Position numbers and translations under genes: made by a program
The notes under the pieces: generated by a model
Told to the model about the DNA's origin: nothing
Seen by the model: only the letters and a program-made list of their open reading frames with translations
Database searches by the model: none
Assembly: GCA_030272155.1 (NCBI GenBank)
Contig: CP126192.1
Location: forward strand, 5,986,501-6,050,500
Reading direction: 5' to 3'
Source of the DNA: Tetradesmus obliquus
Taxonomy: Eukaryota; Chlorophyta; Chlorophyceae; Sphaeropleales; Scenedesmaceae
Length of the DNA: 64,000 nucleotides
Shown here: in pieces, positions 12,313-24,571 of the stretch
How the letters are laid out: every line of letters starts with the position of its first letter
Position numbering within the stretch: position 1 is the stretch's first letter

Positions 12313-13979
12313 GTGCAGATGGTGAAGGCCACCATTGAGCGCTACTGGTGGGACAAGATCCGCAACCCTGAGACCATCCGGGGTCTGCTGCAGCTGGTGT
12401 ATGCACGGCCCAGCACCATTGATGACTCATTGCTGGAGCGTATTGTGCAGGTGGGCAGGTTATTACGGCAGCAACAGCAGCCGCCGCAGCAGCAGCATGT
12501 GTGCAGCTGCTTAGGCAGCGACAGCAGCACGAGCACTTGTGGTGAATGACTCCCTGCTGGAGCGCATCGTGCAGTTGGGGGTGTCGTGGCAGCAGCGGCG
12601 GCGGCGGCATGGCTGCAGCTGCTTTGGCAGCTACAGGACAGGACCCTGCCCATGAGCAACTGCATGGTGCAGCCTGCGTCTCAGTGGATCGCAGCACGTG
12701 ATGGTAGCTTGAAAACACTGGCCAACTGTTGTGTGCCCGAGGACCATTCACGCACCCTCATGAACAAGTGTCTGCGCCTGTTGCGAACACACTGCGCTGC
12801 AGGCCACGCAGCACCCTGAGGCGCTGGACGCGTTCACCAGCATTGTGCTGGCGCCAAAGACGCAGCTCAGCTTCGACGAGATGCTGGCGGCTGTCAGCTG
12901 CCCCGTGTGCCTCGCCTACGGTGCGTGCGGCTTGCTATTTACATGTGTATCTGCATTTGGTATTTACATGTGTATCTGCATTTGGTATTTACATGTGTAT
13001 CTGCATTTGGTATTTACATGTGTATCTGCATTTGGTATTTACATGTGTATCTGCATTTGGTATTTACATGTGTATCTGCATTTGGTATTTACATGTGTAT
13101 CTGCATTTGGTATTTACATGTGTATCTGCATTTGCGGCTTGCTATTTACATGTGTATCTGCAGAAATCATAGGGAGTGTTCACTGAGGTGTGGTGGCAGT
13201 ACCGCTGTGGGTGATGCTGGCGGTAGTCAGCTGCCCCTTGTGCCTGGCCTACGGTGCGTGTGGCATGGCACACAGCGCACTGATGGACAGCAACATCTAG
13301 GTGTTAGTGCAGTACCTGGCTCGTTCTTGTGGCTGCTATGCCTGCATGCCAACCAGCAGTACCAGCATCCGCCTGATGCAGAGCCACATGCCTGCCCATT
13401 CCACCACAGCCAACCATCGCAACAACCGCTGCTGCCCCCGCAGGCCGTGGCGACCCTTGGGTGGTGCTTCTGCACTTGCTGCTGCGCCACCTCACCTGCT
13501 CGTGCGCCACTTGCTGCCGCTGCTGCATCGCTGCACTTGCCCGCTGACTGAGCACTTGCTGCTGCGCTGCTGCTGCCCTGCAGGCCGCGATGACCCCTGG
13601 GTGGTGCCGCTGTGGGGCCAGCGCCTGAAGCGCACACTGCCCCAGGCGCAGTACCTGGAGCTGGCACCTGCAGGGCACTGCCCACACCATGAGGCACCCA
13701 CAGGTAGGCCAGTAGAGCTGCAGAGGCAGAATGAATTGCGTTAGCAGCAGCAGCAGCATAGCACCTGGAGCTGGCACCTGCAGAGCGCTGCCTCGGATCG
13801 CGAGGCGCCCACAGGCAGGGCGGAGGGGCTGCAGAGGCAGTCTGAGTGGGGTTAGTAGCAGCAGCTGCCCCAGGCGCAGTACCTGGAGCTGGCTCCTGCG
13901 GGGCACTGCCCACACCACGAGGCACCAACAGGTGGGCGGGCGGGGGCTGCAGAGGCAGTGTGGCTAAGTTTGGTTAGGT

Positions 13980-14025
<46 letters not shown>

Positions 14026-15372
14026 TAGTTTTCAAATGGCGCCCGTGGGGCACTGCCCGCACCACGAGGCGCTCACAGGTAGGGCAGTAGGGCTGCAGAT
14101 GCAATGTGGGTTCGGTGTGGTTGGATAGTTGCAGCTGCCCCAGGCGCAGTACCTGGAGCTGGCGCCTGCGGGGCACTGCCCACACCACGAGGCACCCACA
14201 GGTAGGCCAGTAGAGCTGCAGAGGCAGAATGAATTGAGTTAGCAGCAGCGGCATAGCACCTGGAGCTGGCACCTGCAGAGCGCTGCCTTGGATCACGAGG
14301 CGGCCACAGGCAGGGCGGAGGGGCTGCAGAGGCAGTCTGAGTGGGGTTAGTACCAGCAGCGCAGCAGCAGCATAGTACTTGGAGCTGGCGCCTGCAGGGC
14401 ACTGCCCACACCACGAGGCACCCACAGGTAGGCTGTACGGCTGTAGTAGGCACACTGTTGTAGGCAGCTGCTGCTGCAGCAGTAGCCATTCAGCATTGTA
14501 AGTCACTGAACAACGGCGTCAATGCTTTCGTGCTGTGGGTTGGTGAGACACTGCGTGCTTGTTATGCTGTCATCGAGTTATCTCAGCTGACAAGTGCTGC
14601 TGCTGCTGCTGCTGCTGCGTGGCGTCTGCTGCTGCAGCCATCAACAGCATCATTGGCAGCTGGGTGTCAGCAGTGGAGGCAGGCCGCCACCAGGAGCTGG
14701 AGCTGACACAGGTGCGGCGACAAGCTGCTGTTGCTGCTGCACCCTGCTGGAAGCGATGTGCCAGGCTGCTGCCAGCTGGCGTTTCTCAGGACATGCCACT
14801 GCTTGCTTTACACGCCATGCTATGTAAAAGGTATTCTGCCGAACTCCCATGTGTCAAGCAAGATTGTGAGCGCTTGGCTACTGCTTGAGGCCAACACCAT
14901 GCTGTTGTTTGTTCACTTCTTCCATTGCAGCTGCCGCAGGTTGGTGCCAGCACCAGCATCCGTTTCCGTGCCTGCTGCTGCCGGAGGCCATGCTGCTGTT
15001 TAATCCACTTTGTTTCATTTGTGTCCCACAGGTTGGCGCTGCCACAAGCTTTGAGGAGGCTGCCGGCCGGCTATTTATTTCTGGGTGCTGCTCGACGCCA
15101 TAGCATGCTGTGTGTGTGCTGCGTGTACCGCTGCGAAAAAAGCAGTTGTGCAGTTGAACTGCGTGTGTATTTCTATATGTGTTCCGCAGGTTGGCGCCGC
15201 CACAAGCTATGAAGAGGCTGACGGTCAGGTGGTGACTGTGTCCTGCCTTGAGGGCGCCCCCCGCAACGTGTTTGAGAAGTGGGACAACGCCAAGTGGCAG
15301 CTCAACAAGGCCTGGCAGCAGGCGCTGCAGCGGGCAGCTGGCACACGCAGCAGCGGAGCAACGAGTGCATAA
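10279..15372 (+). CDS. PPH: Pheophytinase (pheophytin pheophorbide hydrolase), alpha/beta hydrolase
   Basis: Exons: 10279-10340, 10392-10636, 10825-10961, 11398-11563, 11788-11942, 12319-12450, 12803-12920, 13584-13703, 14638-14711, 15190-15372; phases close to 463 aa. The family removes the phytol tail from pheophytin a in the plastid during chlorophyll breakdown. Hallmarks of plant PPH are all present: HGFGVGAYHFDRN, DLLGQGQSWPT, YIAGNSLGGFLACN, LLNATPFW, TQHPEALDAFTSI, LAYGRDDPWVVPLWGQ and ELAPAGHCPHHEAP. The catalytic triad reads Ser202 (GNSLGG), Asp342 (RDDPW) and His370 (AGHCPH). The first exon (MQLLNVLALRK...) is my best phase-consistent start and looks like part of a transit peptide, but it is the least certain piece. 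The C-terminal about 60 residues differ from the plant protein. Introns are unusually rich in copies of the neighbouring exons. Confidence 0.88.
11895..12100. repeat. Exon 3' end duplicated into the intron (pheophytinase)
   Basis: The block ending the 11788-11942 exon, GTGGAAGCTGCTGCCCTC...GTGCCCAAG with donor gtgcggtgcgg, recurs at about 12039-12090 as GTGGAAGCTGCTGCCATC...GTGCCCAAG gtgtggtgcgg. The second copy keeps a GT after the same AAG, so it could act as a competing donor. Confidence 0.8.
12936..13163. repeat. 25-bp minisatellite in a pheophytinase intron
   Basis: Eight near-perfect head-to-tail copies of a 25-bp unit (TATTTACATGTGTATCTGCA plus TTTGG) begin at 12936, 12961, 12986, 13011, 13036, 13061, 13086 and 13111. 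A ninth, shortened copy begins at 13143 and ends in CTGCAG. It lies between the exon ending at 12920 and a decayed copy of that same exon end at about 13205-13262, inside the intron 12921-13583. Because 25 is not a multiple of three and no unit holds a stop, it is open in all three plus frames. Confidence 0.95.
13205..13475. repeat. Decayed copies of two pheophytinase exons within the intron
   Basis: About 13205-13262 repeats the end of the 12803-12920 exon (GATGCTGGCGG...GTCAGCTGCCCC...GCCTACGGTGCGTG). About 13436-13475 repeats the start of the next exon (GCAGGCCGTGGCGACCCTTGGGTGGTGC against CAGGCCGCGATGACCCCTGGGTGGTGC at 13581). Neither copy fits the reading frame as well as the functional exon. 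Confidence 0.75.
13640..14432. repeat. Seven-copy array of a pheophytinase exon tail
   Basis: The second half of the 13584-13703 exon, encoding QYLELAPAGHCPHHEAPT plus its donor, is repeated downstream at about 13757, 13868, 14028, 14140, 14247 and 14366. Spacing is roughly 100-160 bp. The copies at 13868, 14140 and 14366 keep the encoded GHCPHHEAPT; those at 13757 and 14247 are variants with ALPRIARRPT-like changes. Spacer blocks containing CAGTAGAGCTGCAGAGGCAG also repeat, so the unit includes intron sequence. Confidence 0.9.
14927..15080. repeat. Two partial copies of the start of the last pheophytinase exon
   Basis: The last exon begins after CCGCAG with GTTGGCGCCGCCACAAGC at 15190. Related sequence follows an AG at about 14939 (GTTGGTGCCAGCACCAGC) and at about 15031 (GTTGGCGCTGCCACAAGC, then TTTGAGGAGGCTGCCGGC). 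The upstream copies run into stops or lose the frame, so 15190 is the best-supported exon. Confidence 0.75.
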
Positions 15373-16919
15373 GGCGAGAGACACTACTTCTGGTTTGTTG
15401 CTGGGGTAGTAGGAGGGTCGGGGCGTGTAGGACAGAATGCACGTGGTTGGTGGGGTACCACTATTAGCAGCATGACTATTAGTAGCATGGTTGTGCTTCA
15501 TGAGATGATGTGTCCGGTGGATGCAGCAATGTCAGCTGGTCGGAGTGTGCAGTGTGCAGCGGTGTTTTGTCGAGTTCATGATGGCATGCCACGCATGCCT
15601 GTCAATGTGATCTAAGTCGTGGTGACGGTGTGATGCAGCAGCACTACAGCAGCTGCGGTGGAAGGTTTGTGTAGGGTCTTAAGGCTTGGTGTTGATGCAC
15701 GGGCTGCTCATGTGGCTCTTTGGAGAGAAAAGGAGCAAGTGTTTTCCGTGCTCTGAAGCGCTAGGGTTTTGGCGTGGTTGCAAGGAGCAAGTGCTTGCCT
15801 GCTCTGGGAGTATGGTGCATGCCAGAATGGAGCGCTTTTGAGTGCGCTCTGCCAACAGCAGTTCGTTGGTGTTGCGGCTGTTTGGATGTTTGCCATGCTG
15901 CGTTGCTTCCCAGGTGTTGCAGACCCGGTGACAGTTGCATGTTGCTGATAGTGACTGTCGTCAGTGGTACATGCAGATGTTGTGCATGCAGTGCAACAGT
16001 ATCAAGCATGATGGTGCTGAGCATGCATGTCATGCATGCTGCTTGCACGTTGTATCAATCGAATATCATACATGCTGCTTGGCGAGGAGGTGCATGTACC
16101 ACACACGTGTCTGCATTTTTATCACATCTTCTGAGTGTAGCGTTGGTGTGGTCCGCTGAGTTTTTGAGTGTTCATTGTGGAGATGATGGGCCTGTTGGCG
16201 TAGTGGAGTTCCATGACAGCACGCATGGCATGGCGAGCATCCTCCAGATTGGGCCAGGCTGGGCACCAGCAGTACAACCGTGGGCATAACAGCGAGGCAG
16301 GACCAGCAACGATGACCGGCAAGCCTCAGTCGGTTAGTTCTTGAGTTATTTGTTTTCATGTGTGAGAATGTGGCACACCGGCTCCTCATATGGATTGAGG
16401 CGCCTCAGGAGTGACAGGCCTGCTGGCGATTATTGCGTTTTCCGCCAGCGGGTGATATGTCTGCTACTTACTTTCACGTGCTTGTAATGCGTATTAAGTC
16501 ACCAATGGCATTGTGGAATGCATACGTTCTGTGATATGCGTGGCATCTTGAGGCTGTGTTTCGTGGTGTGGTGTGGTGTGGTGCACGCGCTGCAATCTCA
16601 CAAATACGTTGCTAAGTGTTACAACGTAATCATGTCGTGACACGGACACCTCTGCAGTACCTGACAGCCGTGATCCGGTGGGAGAAGGCAGCTGACCACG
16701 TCATTTGGCTTGTTCGCGACCCGATCATCGCACTAAGGCCCTAAAATTGTTTCGTTACTAAACATAGTTCAGTGGTGAGCTGATCACAGGGTTTGTAATA
16801 AGCAGCCTGTTGATCAAGCTGCTGCAGCAAATCCGGGACAAACCGGCAAATCCTCCGAAAGTGTCGCACCGCGCACGCCAGCTGACCCTGCACTGTGCTT
16901 TGCAGGCTGACACTCACCA
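15373..16919. other. Intergenic region, no gene seen
   Basis: Between the pheophytinase stop and the DEMETER ATG. Short frames here have no domain or splice support. There is a small GTGTG repeat at about 16563-16583 (gtggtgtggtgtggtgtggtg). No clear TATA box was found close to 16920. Confidence 0.45.
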
Positions 16920-17511
16920 ATGGACGACACACTCGCAAGCGGTCCTTCCGACGAGCAGCAGCAGCAGCAGCAGCAGCAGGCACTACAGCCCGCCCAACAT
17001 CATACCGCCATGCCAGACACCTGCAGCGCCCACGCCTCCTCAGCAACAGCCACAGTGCCCGAGGAAACAAACCCCTCTAGCCCTACCGCTGCTGCTGCTG
17101 CTGCTGCTGCTGATGCCGGCAGTACAGCAGCATGTGCGCCAGCCACGGAGGTGTTGATATCCTGCCAGGGCCTAGAGGCTCTGCTGTTTTTGGACCCAAC
17201 TTTCCCCAGGGGCCTGGCCAAGCCCAACTGGCTGGTGCGCTGCCTGTGCCCAGCCTGCCAGCAGGAGGCAGGGCCAGACGGGTGAGTGAGCGCCGTGCAA
17301 GCTTGCTGCCGCTGCAGAAGTACTTATGGGTTTGGGTGCATTGTGGCCCTTGCAACTTTTCGTCCCCATGCCACAGATCCGGCCGTACATAGACGCGCGC
17401 TGCACTACGCTGCTTTACAGCAGCGCTTGAATTCTTGCCTGCACATGTCTAGTTGTAGTCATTGTCGGCTTTCTGCTGTCAAGCCGTCTTGACACCTGCT
17501 TGCTCCACCTG

Positions 17512-17556
<45 letters not shown>

Positions 17557-20500
17557 ATATATGCCCCCCCCCCTGCAGGTGTGTTATGGGCCCCAGCCCC
17601 TTTGAGCGCCACGCAGGCGCAGGCAGCAGCAAGAAGTGGAAGGCCAGCTGCAGGTGATAACAGGACAAGAAATAGAGCAGGCAGCAGCGCATCTAAACGT
17701 CCTGGGCAGCCATGGTGGGGTTGCCCCTTCTAGACATGTGAGTACGCATTACGTGTTCAGGTATAGCAAAGTAGTTCTTTTTGTGCATCTTTTCATTGCA
17801 GGGTGGCTGAGCCAGGCAGCCAGCAGTTTGGGCGCACTGTGGTTGCCTGGCTGGTTGAGCAAGGATATGAACAGGCGTCAGAAGATAAAGCAGCAGCAGC
17901 AGAAGGAGGGCCAACTGCAGTGCTTGCTGCTGCGGCGGCAGCGCTAGGAGTGGATGTAGAATCTGGTGTGACTGCTGGCGGCGGCAGCAACAAAGCAGAC
18001 AGCAGGCAGCAGGCTCGGGTGCAGCAGCGGCAGCAGCAGCTGCGGCAGCTGCGGCTGCTACTGGCTGGCATGCCGCTGCTGCAGCTGGCCAGCAGCAGCA
18101 ACGCTGCAGGCACTGCTGCTGCTGCTGCTCCTGCTGCTGCTATCGAGGGCACTTCTCCTGACAGTGCAGCACCAGCTGCAGCCGCGGCAAGCGACCTAGC
18201 GGCAGCAGACTTGCCAGTATCACTGCCATCCGGCCGCTTTAATGCATGCTGGCAGCTTCCCAGCAGCACATACCCCAACCTGCCTGCTATAGAAGCCGCC
18301 CTCAAAGGCAGCAGCGGCAACAGCAGCAGCCTAGGGACCACTCCCAAAGCAGCACAGCACAAAGCAGCTGGTGCAGGCGCAGCAGGCAGTAGAGTGCATG
18401 GCAGCGCAGCGGCAGGAGGGGCAGTGTGGCCGCAGCAGGATGGCTTGCCGGCAATGCGCGCCAAGCGTGCGAGGATACTGAAGGATGGGTCGCTGACGCT
18501 GATTCCGTATGGCCACGATGAGAGCATGCTGTGGCTGCAGCGCGTGCACTCCTTCATTGGAGCTGTTAGGTGCGGCTGTCGCATGCCAATTGCTGTTGGC
18601 TGCTGAAGTGTGGTGGTTTCAGTGGCTGGGATCGGGTGCTTGTTGTGCATCACATGTTGCTGTGGCTGCAGCGCCTGCACTCCTTCATCGGCGCTGTCAG
18701 GTGGGGGTGTGGCATGTCGACTGCTGTTTGCTGCCCAAGTGTGTGTGGCGGTTTCAGTCGTTGGGACTGGGTGCCTGTAATTTTGTTTTGATGTGTCTGC
18801 AGGCACTGCCCTTGTGCTCAACACCGCCTCCAGATCCTCTGCTGCTGCTGCTCGTGCGCTTGCTCTCCAGGTCTGTACTGGGCGGCCGGCCTTGTAGCGT
18901 GCACTGGGGCGGCAGTGTGCTGGACAGCGTGGTGGGAGCATTCCTCACACAAGCTGCTACTGCTGCTGCTGCTGCTGCTGCTGCGGCTGCTTACTCTTGC
19001 TCTCCAGGTCTGTGCTGGGCGGCCGTCCCTGCAGCGTGCACTGGGGTGGCAGCGTGCTAGACAGCGTGGTGGGAGCATTCCTCACACAAGCCGTCAGTGA
19101 CGTGCAGTCTAGCACTGCCTTCATGAACCTGGCAGCAACGTGGCCTGCACGGCAGAGGCAACCTGCATCAGCTTCAGCAGCAGCAGGAGCAGCAGCAGGA
19201 GCAGCAGCAGGAGCAGCAGCAGCAGCAGTGATGCCAGGCATCAGCAGGGCAGCAGGCTGTGGCGATGATGTGGCAGCAGGCAGAGCTGATGGTGGGGAAG
19301 GGAGAGTGATTGGTGATGATGGTCAGGAAAAAGGTGCCGCATATGCAGCAGGTGGTGGTGGTGGCAGTGCTCCTGCCTGGTACCAGCTGGGAGCAGTAGG
19401 TGAGGCTTCAGCAGTGGCAGGCTGTAACAAATCTATTTGAGGTGTGTCGAGGCCTCCTTTGATTACTGAAGAAGAGCTGCAGGCGTGCAGTAGGCGAGGC
19501 TCCAGCAGTGCCAGGCGCCCTGTTGGCTGCTGGGGGAGAGAGGTGCCAGCTGCTGCCGAGCTTGCGTCTGCGTGCAACCAATGGCATACATTGCAGCTGT
19601 GCTTGCCAGCAGGGAATGACTAATAATATGATGATGCGCTACATCTTATAGGGCTTGAGCCTACAAGCTGCCAGAGCCTATGGTGTGCTGCGTGACGCTG
19701 TCTGTGGTTGGTGCCTGCGCTCACATATAGATCATGCTGTGTGTGTGTGCCACTTTCAGCTTGTGCCTGCCTGTGGACTTGCAAGGACATGGTTGACTAA
19801 GTGGCTGTGCCTGCACCCACCTGTACATCAGACTGTCTACTGTTAAAGTACCTCAGTTTGTGTCTGCCTGTGGCTTTGCAGGTGTGGGTGAGGACATGAT
19901 CGACTACGTGGCTGTCATGAATGCACCGCAGCAGCAGCTGGAGGAGGCGCTGCACGGCAGGTGAGGGGGTGGGTTGGCTGGCACAGCAGGCAGGCAGCTT
20001 GTCTTGCCTGCAGCAACCCACTCGGTTGCTGTCTGGTACATTCAACAGGCCTTGCTCACTGTTCGTCATGAAAAATAATGTTCCATCACCGTCATTTTGG
20101 TTGTGCTTTCTGCTGACTGCCTAAACGTTCTGCCAGTGGCCTGCAAAGATTCCTAACACGCCGCAATCAAGGGTCTTGATTGTGCTTTGTGTTGCCATGC
20201 TTGGAAATTTGTATACCCATTGCTGCCGCCAGGTGCCTGCAGGGACTGCTGGTGACCAGGCCCTGGGTGCCTGCACTATGAGCAGCCCTTGCACACTGTC
20301 CGCTGATAAATGTTCCACTTCAACCGCATCTTATTGATGGTGATTTGTGCCAATAGAAGATGTGTGCCGCCGCGCTTGATTGTTCTGCTGCTTATTGCTG
20401 CCGCCAGGGGCCTGCAGGGGCTGCTGGCTCGCCGCATCCAGGCCTTCCTGAGGCAGCTGGCTGCTGACCCACGCTGCGTCATACAGCAGCACGGCCGCAG

Positions 20501-20560
20501 CAGCAGCGGCAGCGGCGGCAGCGGCAATGGCTGCGATGTTGGCGCTGACCTGGAGCCAAT

Positions 20561-20597
<37 letters not shown>

Positions 20598-21739
20598 GAG
20601 GAGGTAGCACCAGACCGGCAGCAGCAGCACCAGCAGCAGCAGCAGCAGCAGGAGGGGGAGGTGTTGGTGGTGCCAGATGCACAGCAACCGCAGCCGGATG
20701 CTCTGCAGCATGCGGCGAGCTTGCTGTCATCCACGCAGCAGCTTGGCGCTGCACCTGCTGCGACGCCTGCTGCTGTGGAGGCTGTCGCTGCTGTCACAGG
20801 CAGTGTCCCGCCAGGCACCCTGGCCCCTACAGCACCACTGCCAGCTGTATTGCCAGGTGTACTGCCAGGTGTACTGCCAGCTGTACTGCCAGATGCATTG
20901 CCAGGTGTATTGAGTCCAGCAGCGTCACTTGTAGGTGCCTCAGGTGCGGCAGCAGTGGGAGATGCTACAGCTGCAGCAGCCAACAGCACTGGCGCAAGGG
21001 CAGGCAGCCCTGGCAGTAGCAGCTGTCCTGTTGGCGGCGCCAGCAGCAGCACACCCGACAAAGTGATGACTGCGCCGGGTGCAGATGAAGCTGCAAGCCC
21101 TGCTGTGGCTGGCAACAGAAGCAGTGCACAGCTGAGCAGTGCCCCACCAGCAGCAGCAGCACCACCAGCAAGCACCGCCACTGCTGAAACTGCCGCTGCT
21201 GCAGACGCAGCAGCAGTAGCGGTGGGCCCGTTCACACCCCCAGCTACCCCAGTTGCTGCAGGCAGGAAGCGCAAGGCGAATGCTTTGCTTAGCCAGCAGC
21301 AGCATGAGACAGCTTCATCTGCAGCAGCAGAGGTTGCCAATCCAGCAATGCAAGCTGCTGGTCAGGTGCCTGCACCCGCTGCAGTGGGGGCCAGCCGGCA
21401 GCTGCAGCTGCAGCAGGATGCAGCTGCTGACACATGGTACGACAGCATCAGCGGCAGCGGCAGCGGCAGCGTTGCACCTTACCGGCTGGTGCCGCCTGCA
21501 AGGCAGCACCAGCCTGCAGCAGTACAGGAGCTGAGCCAGCAGCAGCAGCAGCAGTGTGAGTCCGATGATCTGCTGTCAGAAGAAGCAGATGCAGGAGACG
21601 AGGAACTTGAGGAGCTTGGTTGTGTGCCAGACAGCAGCTGCTTGCAGTCCATGCAGCTGGATCCCTCCAGCCTAAGGGTGGCTCTGGGTGGTTCACCAGC
21701 AGCAGCAGCAACTACTGCTCATGGTGGTTCAGACAAAGC

Positions 21740-21777
<38 letters not shown>

Positions 21778-24310
21778 CTGTCCCTGTTGCTGCTGTTGAT
21801 GTTGGTGAGGCGGTGTCACCTGCTGCCGATTTCCCGCCCTGCAGCCCTGCTGGAACCTGCACACCAGCAGCAGCAAGGAAGCGGCTCGCCAGCAGCACCA
21901 CCAGCAACAGCAGCATCAGCTGCATTACAAACGCCCACACTGCCGCAGCAGCAGCAGCAGCAGCAGCAAAGTCTGAGCCAGTATCAGCAAAGGACGGTGC
22001 CACACATGGGCATGGCCGGCAGTCTGCAGGGCAGCCACTGAAAACGGCGACTGCCCAGCCACAGGAAGCAGCAGCAGCAGGGGCAAAAAAGCCGCTTACA
22101 CAGCAAAGTGCAGCAGCAGGCCCCACCTCACCCAAGACACCCAAGCCACAGCTGCCGCGCGCAGCTGCTGCTGCTGCTGCTGGATGTGGAGAGGCCAGCT
22201 GGCATGGGCCGCCAGCAGCCAAGCGCAGCTGCACTCGAGCAGTCAGCCGGCAGCTGGGCCTGCAGCCGCAGCAGCTGGCATACATACAGCTGGGAGGCAG
22301 CGCTGCTGCTGCTGCTGATGATGATGATGATTATGTTGTCGGTGACAGCAGCAGAGGTGGCAGGAGCATCGGCGGCAGGAGCAATGGCGGCAGGAGCAGC
22401 AGTGGCAGCGCTGATGTTTGTGAAGGTGAGGCGGGCGACGGTGGCAAGGAGGTTGCCGTTGCTGCTGCTGCTGCTGCTGCTGCTGATGGGCTGAGCGATA
22501 AGCAAGGCAGTCGCGGCAGCAGGGGTGCGAGCAGCAGGAGCAGCATTGGTATGGTGCGCAGGAGTGCGAGCATAGGCAGCAGCACTGCTGCCGGGCGCCA
22601 CAGAGGTACCAGAAAACCTCAACAGCAGCAGCAGCAGCAGCAGCACAGACGCAAGCTGGAGGTGGCAGTAAAAGAAGAAGACACAGAGGAGCCAACAAAG
22701 GGTAAAGAAGAAGCAAAAGGTGAAGCCGCTGCTGGTGACCTGCAGAAGGTGCCTGCAGCTGCGGCTCAGTACCTCATTGGTGATGCACTGGCGAGCGGTG
22801 GCCGCGACAGCAGCAGCAGCGCCAGCCTTCCAGGTGCTGCCAGCAGCCAGGCAGCAGGCAGCAGCAGCTGCCATGCCACTCGCAGCTCTACCCGCAAGGC
22901 GCACAGCAGCGCAGCAGCGACAGCGATCACTGCTGCATTCGCAGCTGCAGTGCAGCAGGGCGAGGCAAATGCATTGCGCAAGCTGACACCCTGCAGAAAG
23001 CAGCAGCTGGCTGGTGGCAAGCTGATGGCAAGCCCCAGCAGCCTCAGCCAGGCAGCTGCAAAACAGGTAGCGGCACGCAGCAGCGGCAACAAGGCTGGAG
23101 ATAGCAGCAGCAAACACGCTGCGAGCACGCCACAGCAGCAGCTGCAGAAGCACAGGCCAGCTGGCAGAGCGGCTAGCCTGCTGCAGCAAGTGATGGCGCC
23201 TGCTGGGATCAGCAAGAAGCACAAGCGCCCACCAGCCGCCGCTGCTGCTGCTGCTGCCAAGTCTGGCACAAAGCATGCACGAGCTAGCAGCGCTAGTGAC
23301 AAGGCCATCACAGGTGCTAAACCTGAGGTTGCGGCAGTTGGCAGGGCTGCTGCTGCTGCTAGACAGGGCAGCAGCAGCCAGCAGCGCCGCAGTAGCAGCA
23401 AGAAGAAGCAAGCAGGACAAGCTGCAGAGCCGCAGCCGCAACCGATACCGCAGGAGGTGCGGAAGTCCAGCAGGCAGCGTATTCTCAAAGCTGTCGCCCA
23501 CAGAGACACACAATTTGAATACGAAGCAGCAGGCAGCGGCGATGAGGGTGCAGCACAACCTGCTGGCCCCAGCAGCAGCAGCAGCAGTGGCAGCAGTGAC
23601 AGTGATGCATCTGAGTGCAGCAGTGACTGCAGCAGCAGCACTGACAGTGGTGAGGATAGCGGGCTGGACTCGGGTGCAGAGGAAGAGGCAGGGGTTGGTG
23701 GTGTGGCAGCAGAAGGTGTTGCTGGAGCTGTGAGGCGCAGGAGGGCTGCTGCTGTTGAGGGGGCAAGGTTGTCGAGAGTGGGAGGCAGTGATATCAGCCG
23801 ATGGCTGTCTGCTAGGAAAACGGTAGCAGGAGTACGGCTGGCAGCAGCAGCAGCAGCAGATGTTTCCAGTGTCAGTGCAGCAAGCAAGCAAGAAATGCCA
23901 CTGATAGAGCGTACAGCAGCAGCACTGCCAGGCAAAGCAGCAGCAGATGGTGGCTCAGCTGAGACAGCTGTGCAAGAGGCCACAGCACAACAGACAGCTG
24001 TGCTGCTGGGGCAAGGGGCTGCAGGGGGTGGCACAGCAGACAAAGAAGCAGCAGCAGCAGCAGCAGCAGCAGCAACGCACACAGTAAGTGAGGAGGCAGG
24101 CAACAGTGGACTTCTGGCATCGTACTGCCATGTTATTGGTTGTGAGGGCACAGTGTCAGGTGACACTCAAGCACCTGACAGTGCAGCAGCAGCAGCGGCA
24201 GCAGCAGCAGCAGCACCGACGGCAGCGGAAGCAGCAGCCGGCATCGTGATGTTGTCTCCAGCAGCATCTTTAGCTCAAGCACCTGAGAGCTTGGTTGTAC
24301 TGCTGTGGCA

Positions 24311-24341
<31 letters not shown>

Positions 24342-24540
24342 GCTGATCAGCTGCACTACCAGCAGGCAGCAAGCATTGCTCTGCCCGCAGATGCTGCTGC
24401 CTTTGCTGCCGCCTACACTGCCAGATACTGGCAGCAGCAGCAGCAGCAGCAGTGGCTGCCTGTTGCGCCTCCACCCCGGCGGCTGTTCAGCAAGGCAGCA
24501 GGCAAGCCAAAGTACAACAGCCAGCTGAGCAGCACCAAAA

Positions 24541-24571
<31 letters not shown>

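Noticed and set aside
12936-13163. CRISPR-like array
   Set aside because: Units are contiguous with no spacers, and the context is a plant-type nuclear gene.
17793-18941. Minus-strand 382-aa open frame
   Set aside because: Antisense to DEMETER exon 17802-18569, again from triplet composition; no motif.
18871-18960. First copy of the DEMETER exon as the functional one
   Set aside because: It lacks a donor and does not continue into the conserved VSD..SSTAFMNLA; the second copy does.
22128-24166. Long minus-strand open frames (587 and 466 aa) opposite the DEMETER exon
   Set aside because: They are shadows of CAG-rich coding sequence: the complement of Gln/Ser/Ala repeats reads as open Leu/Ala/Cys runs. 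No domain or splice logic.
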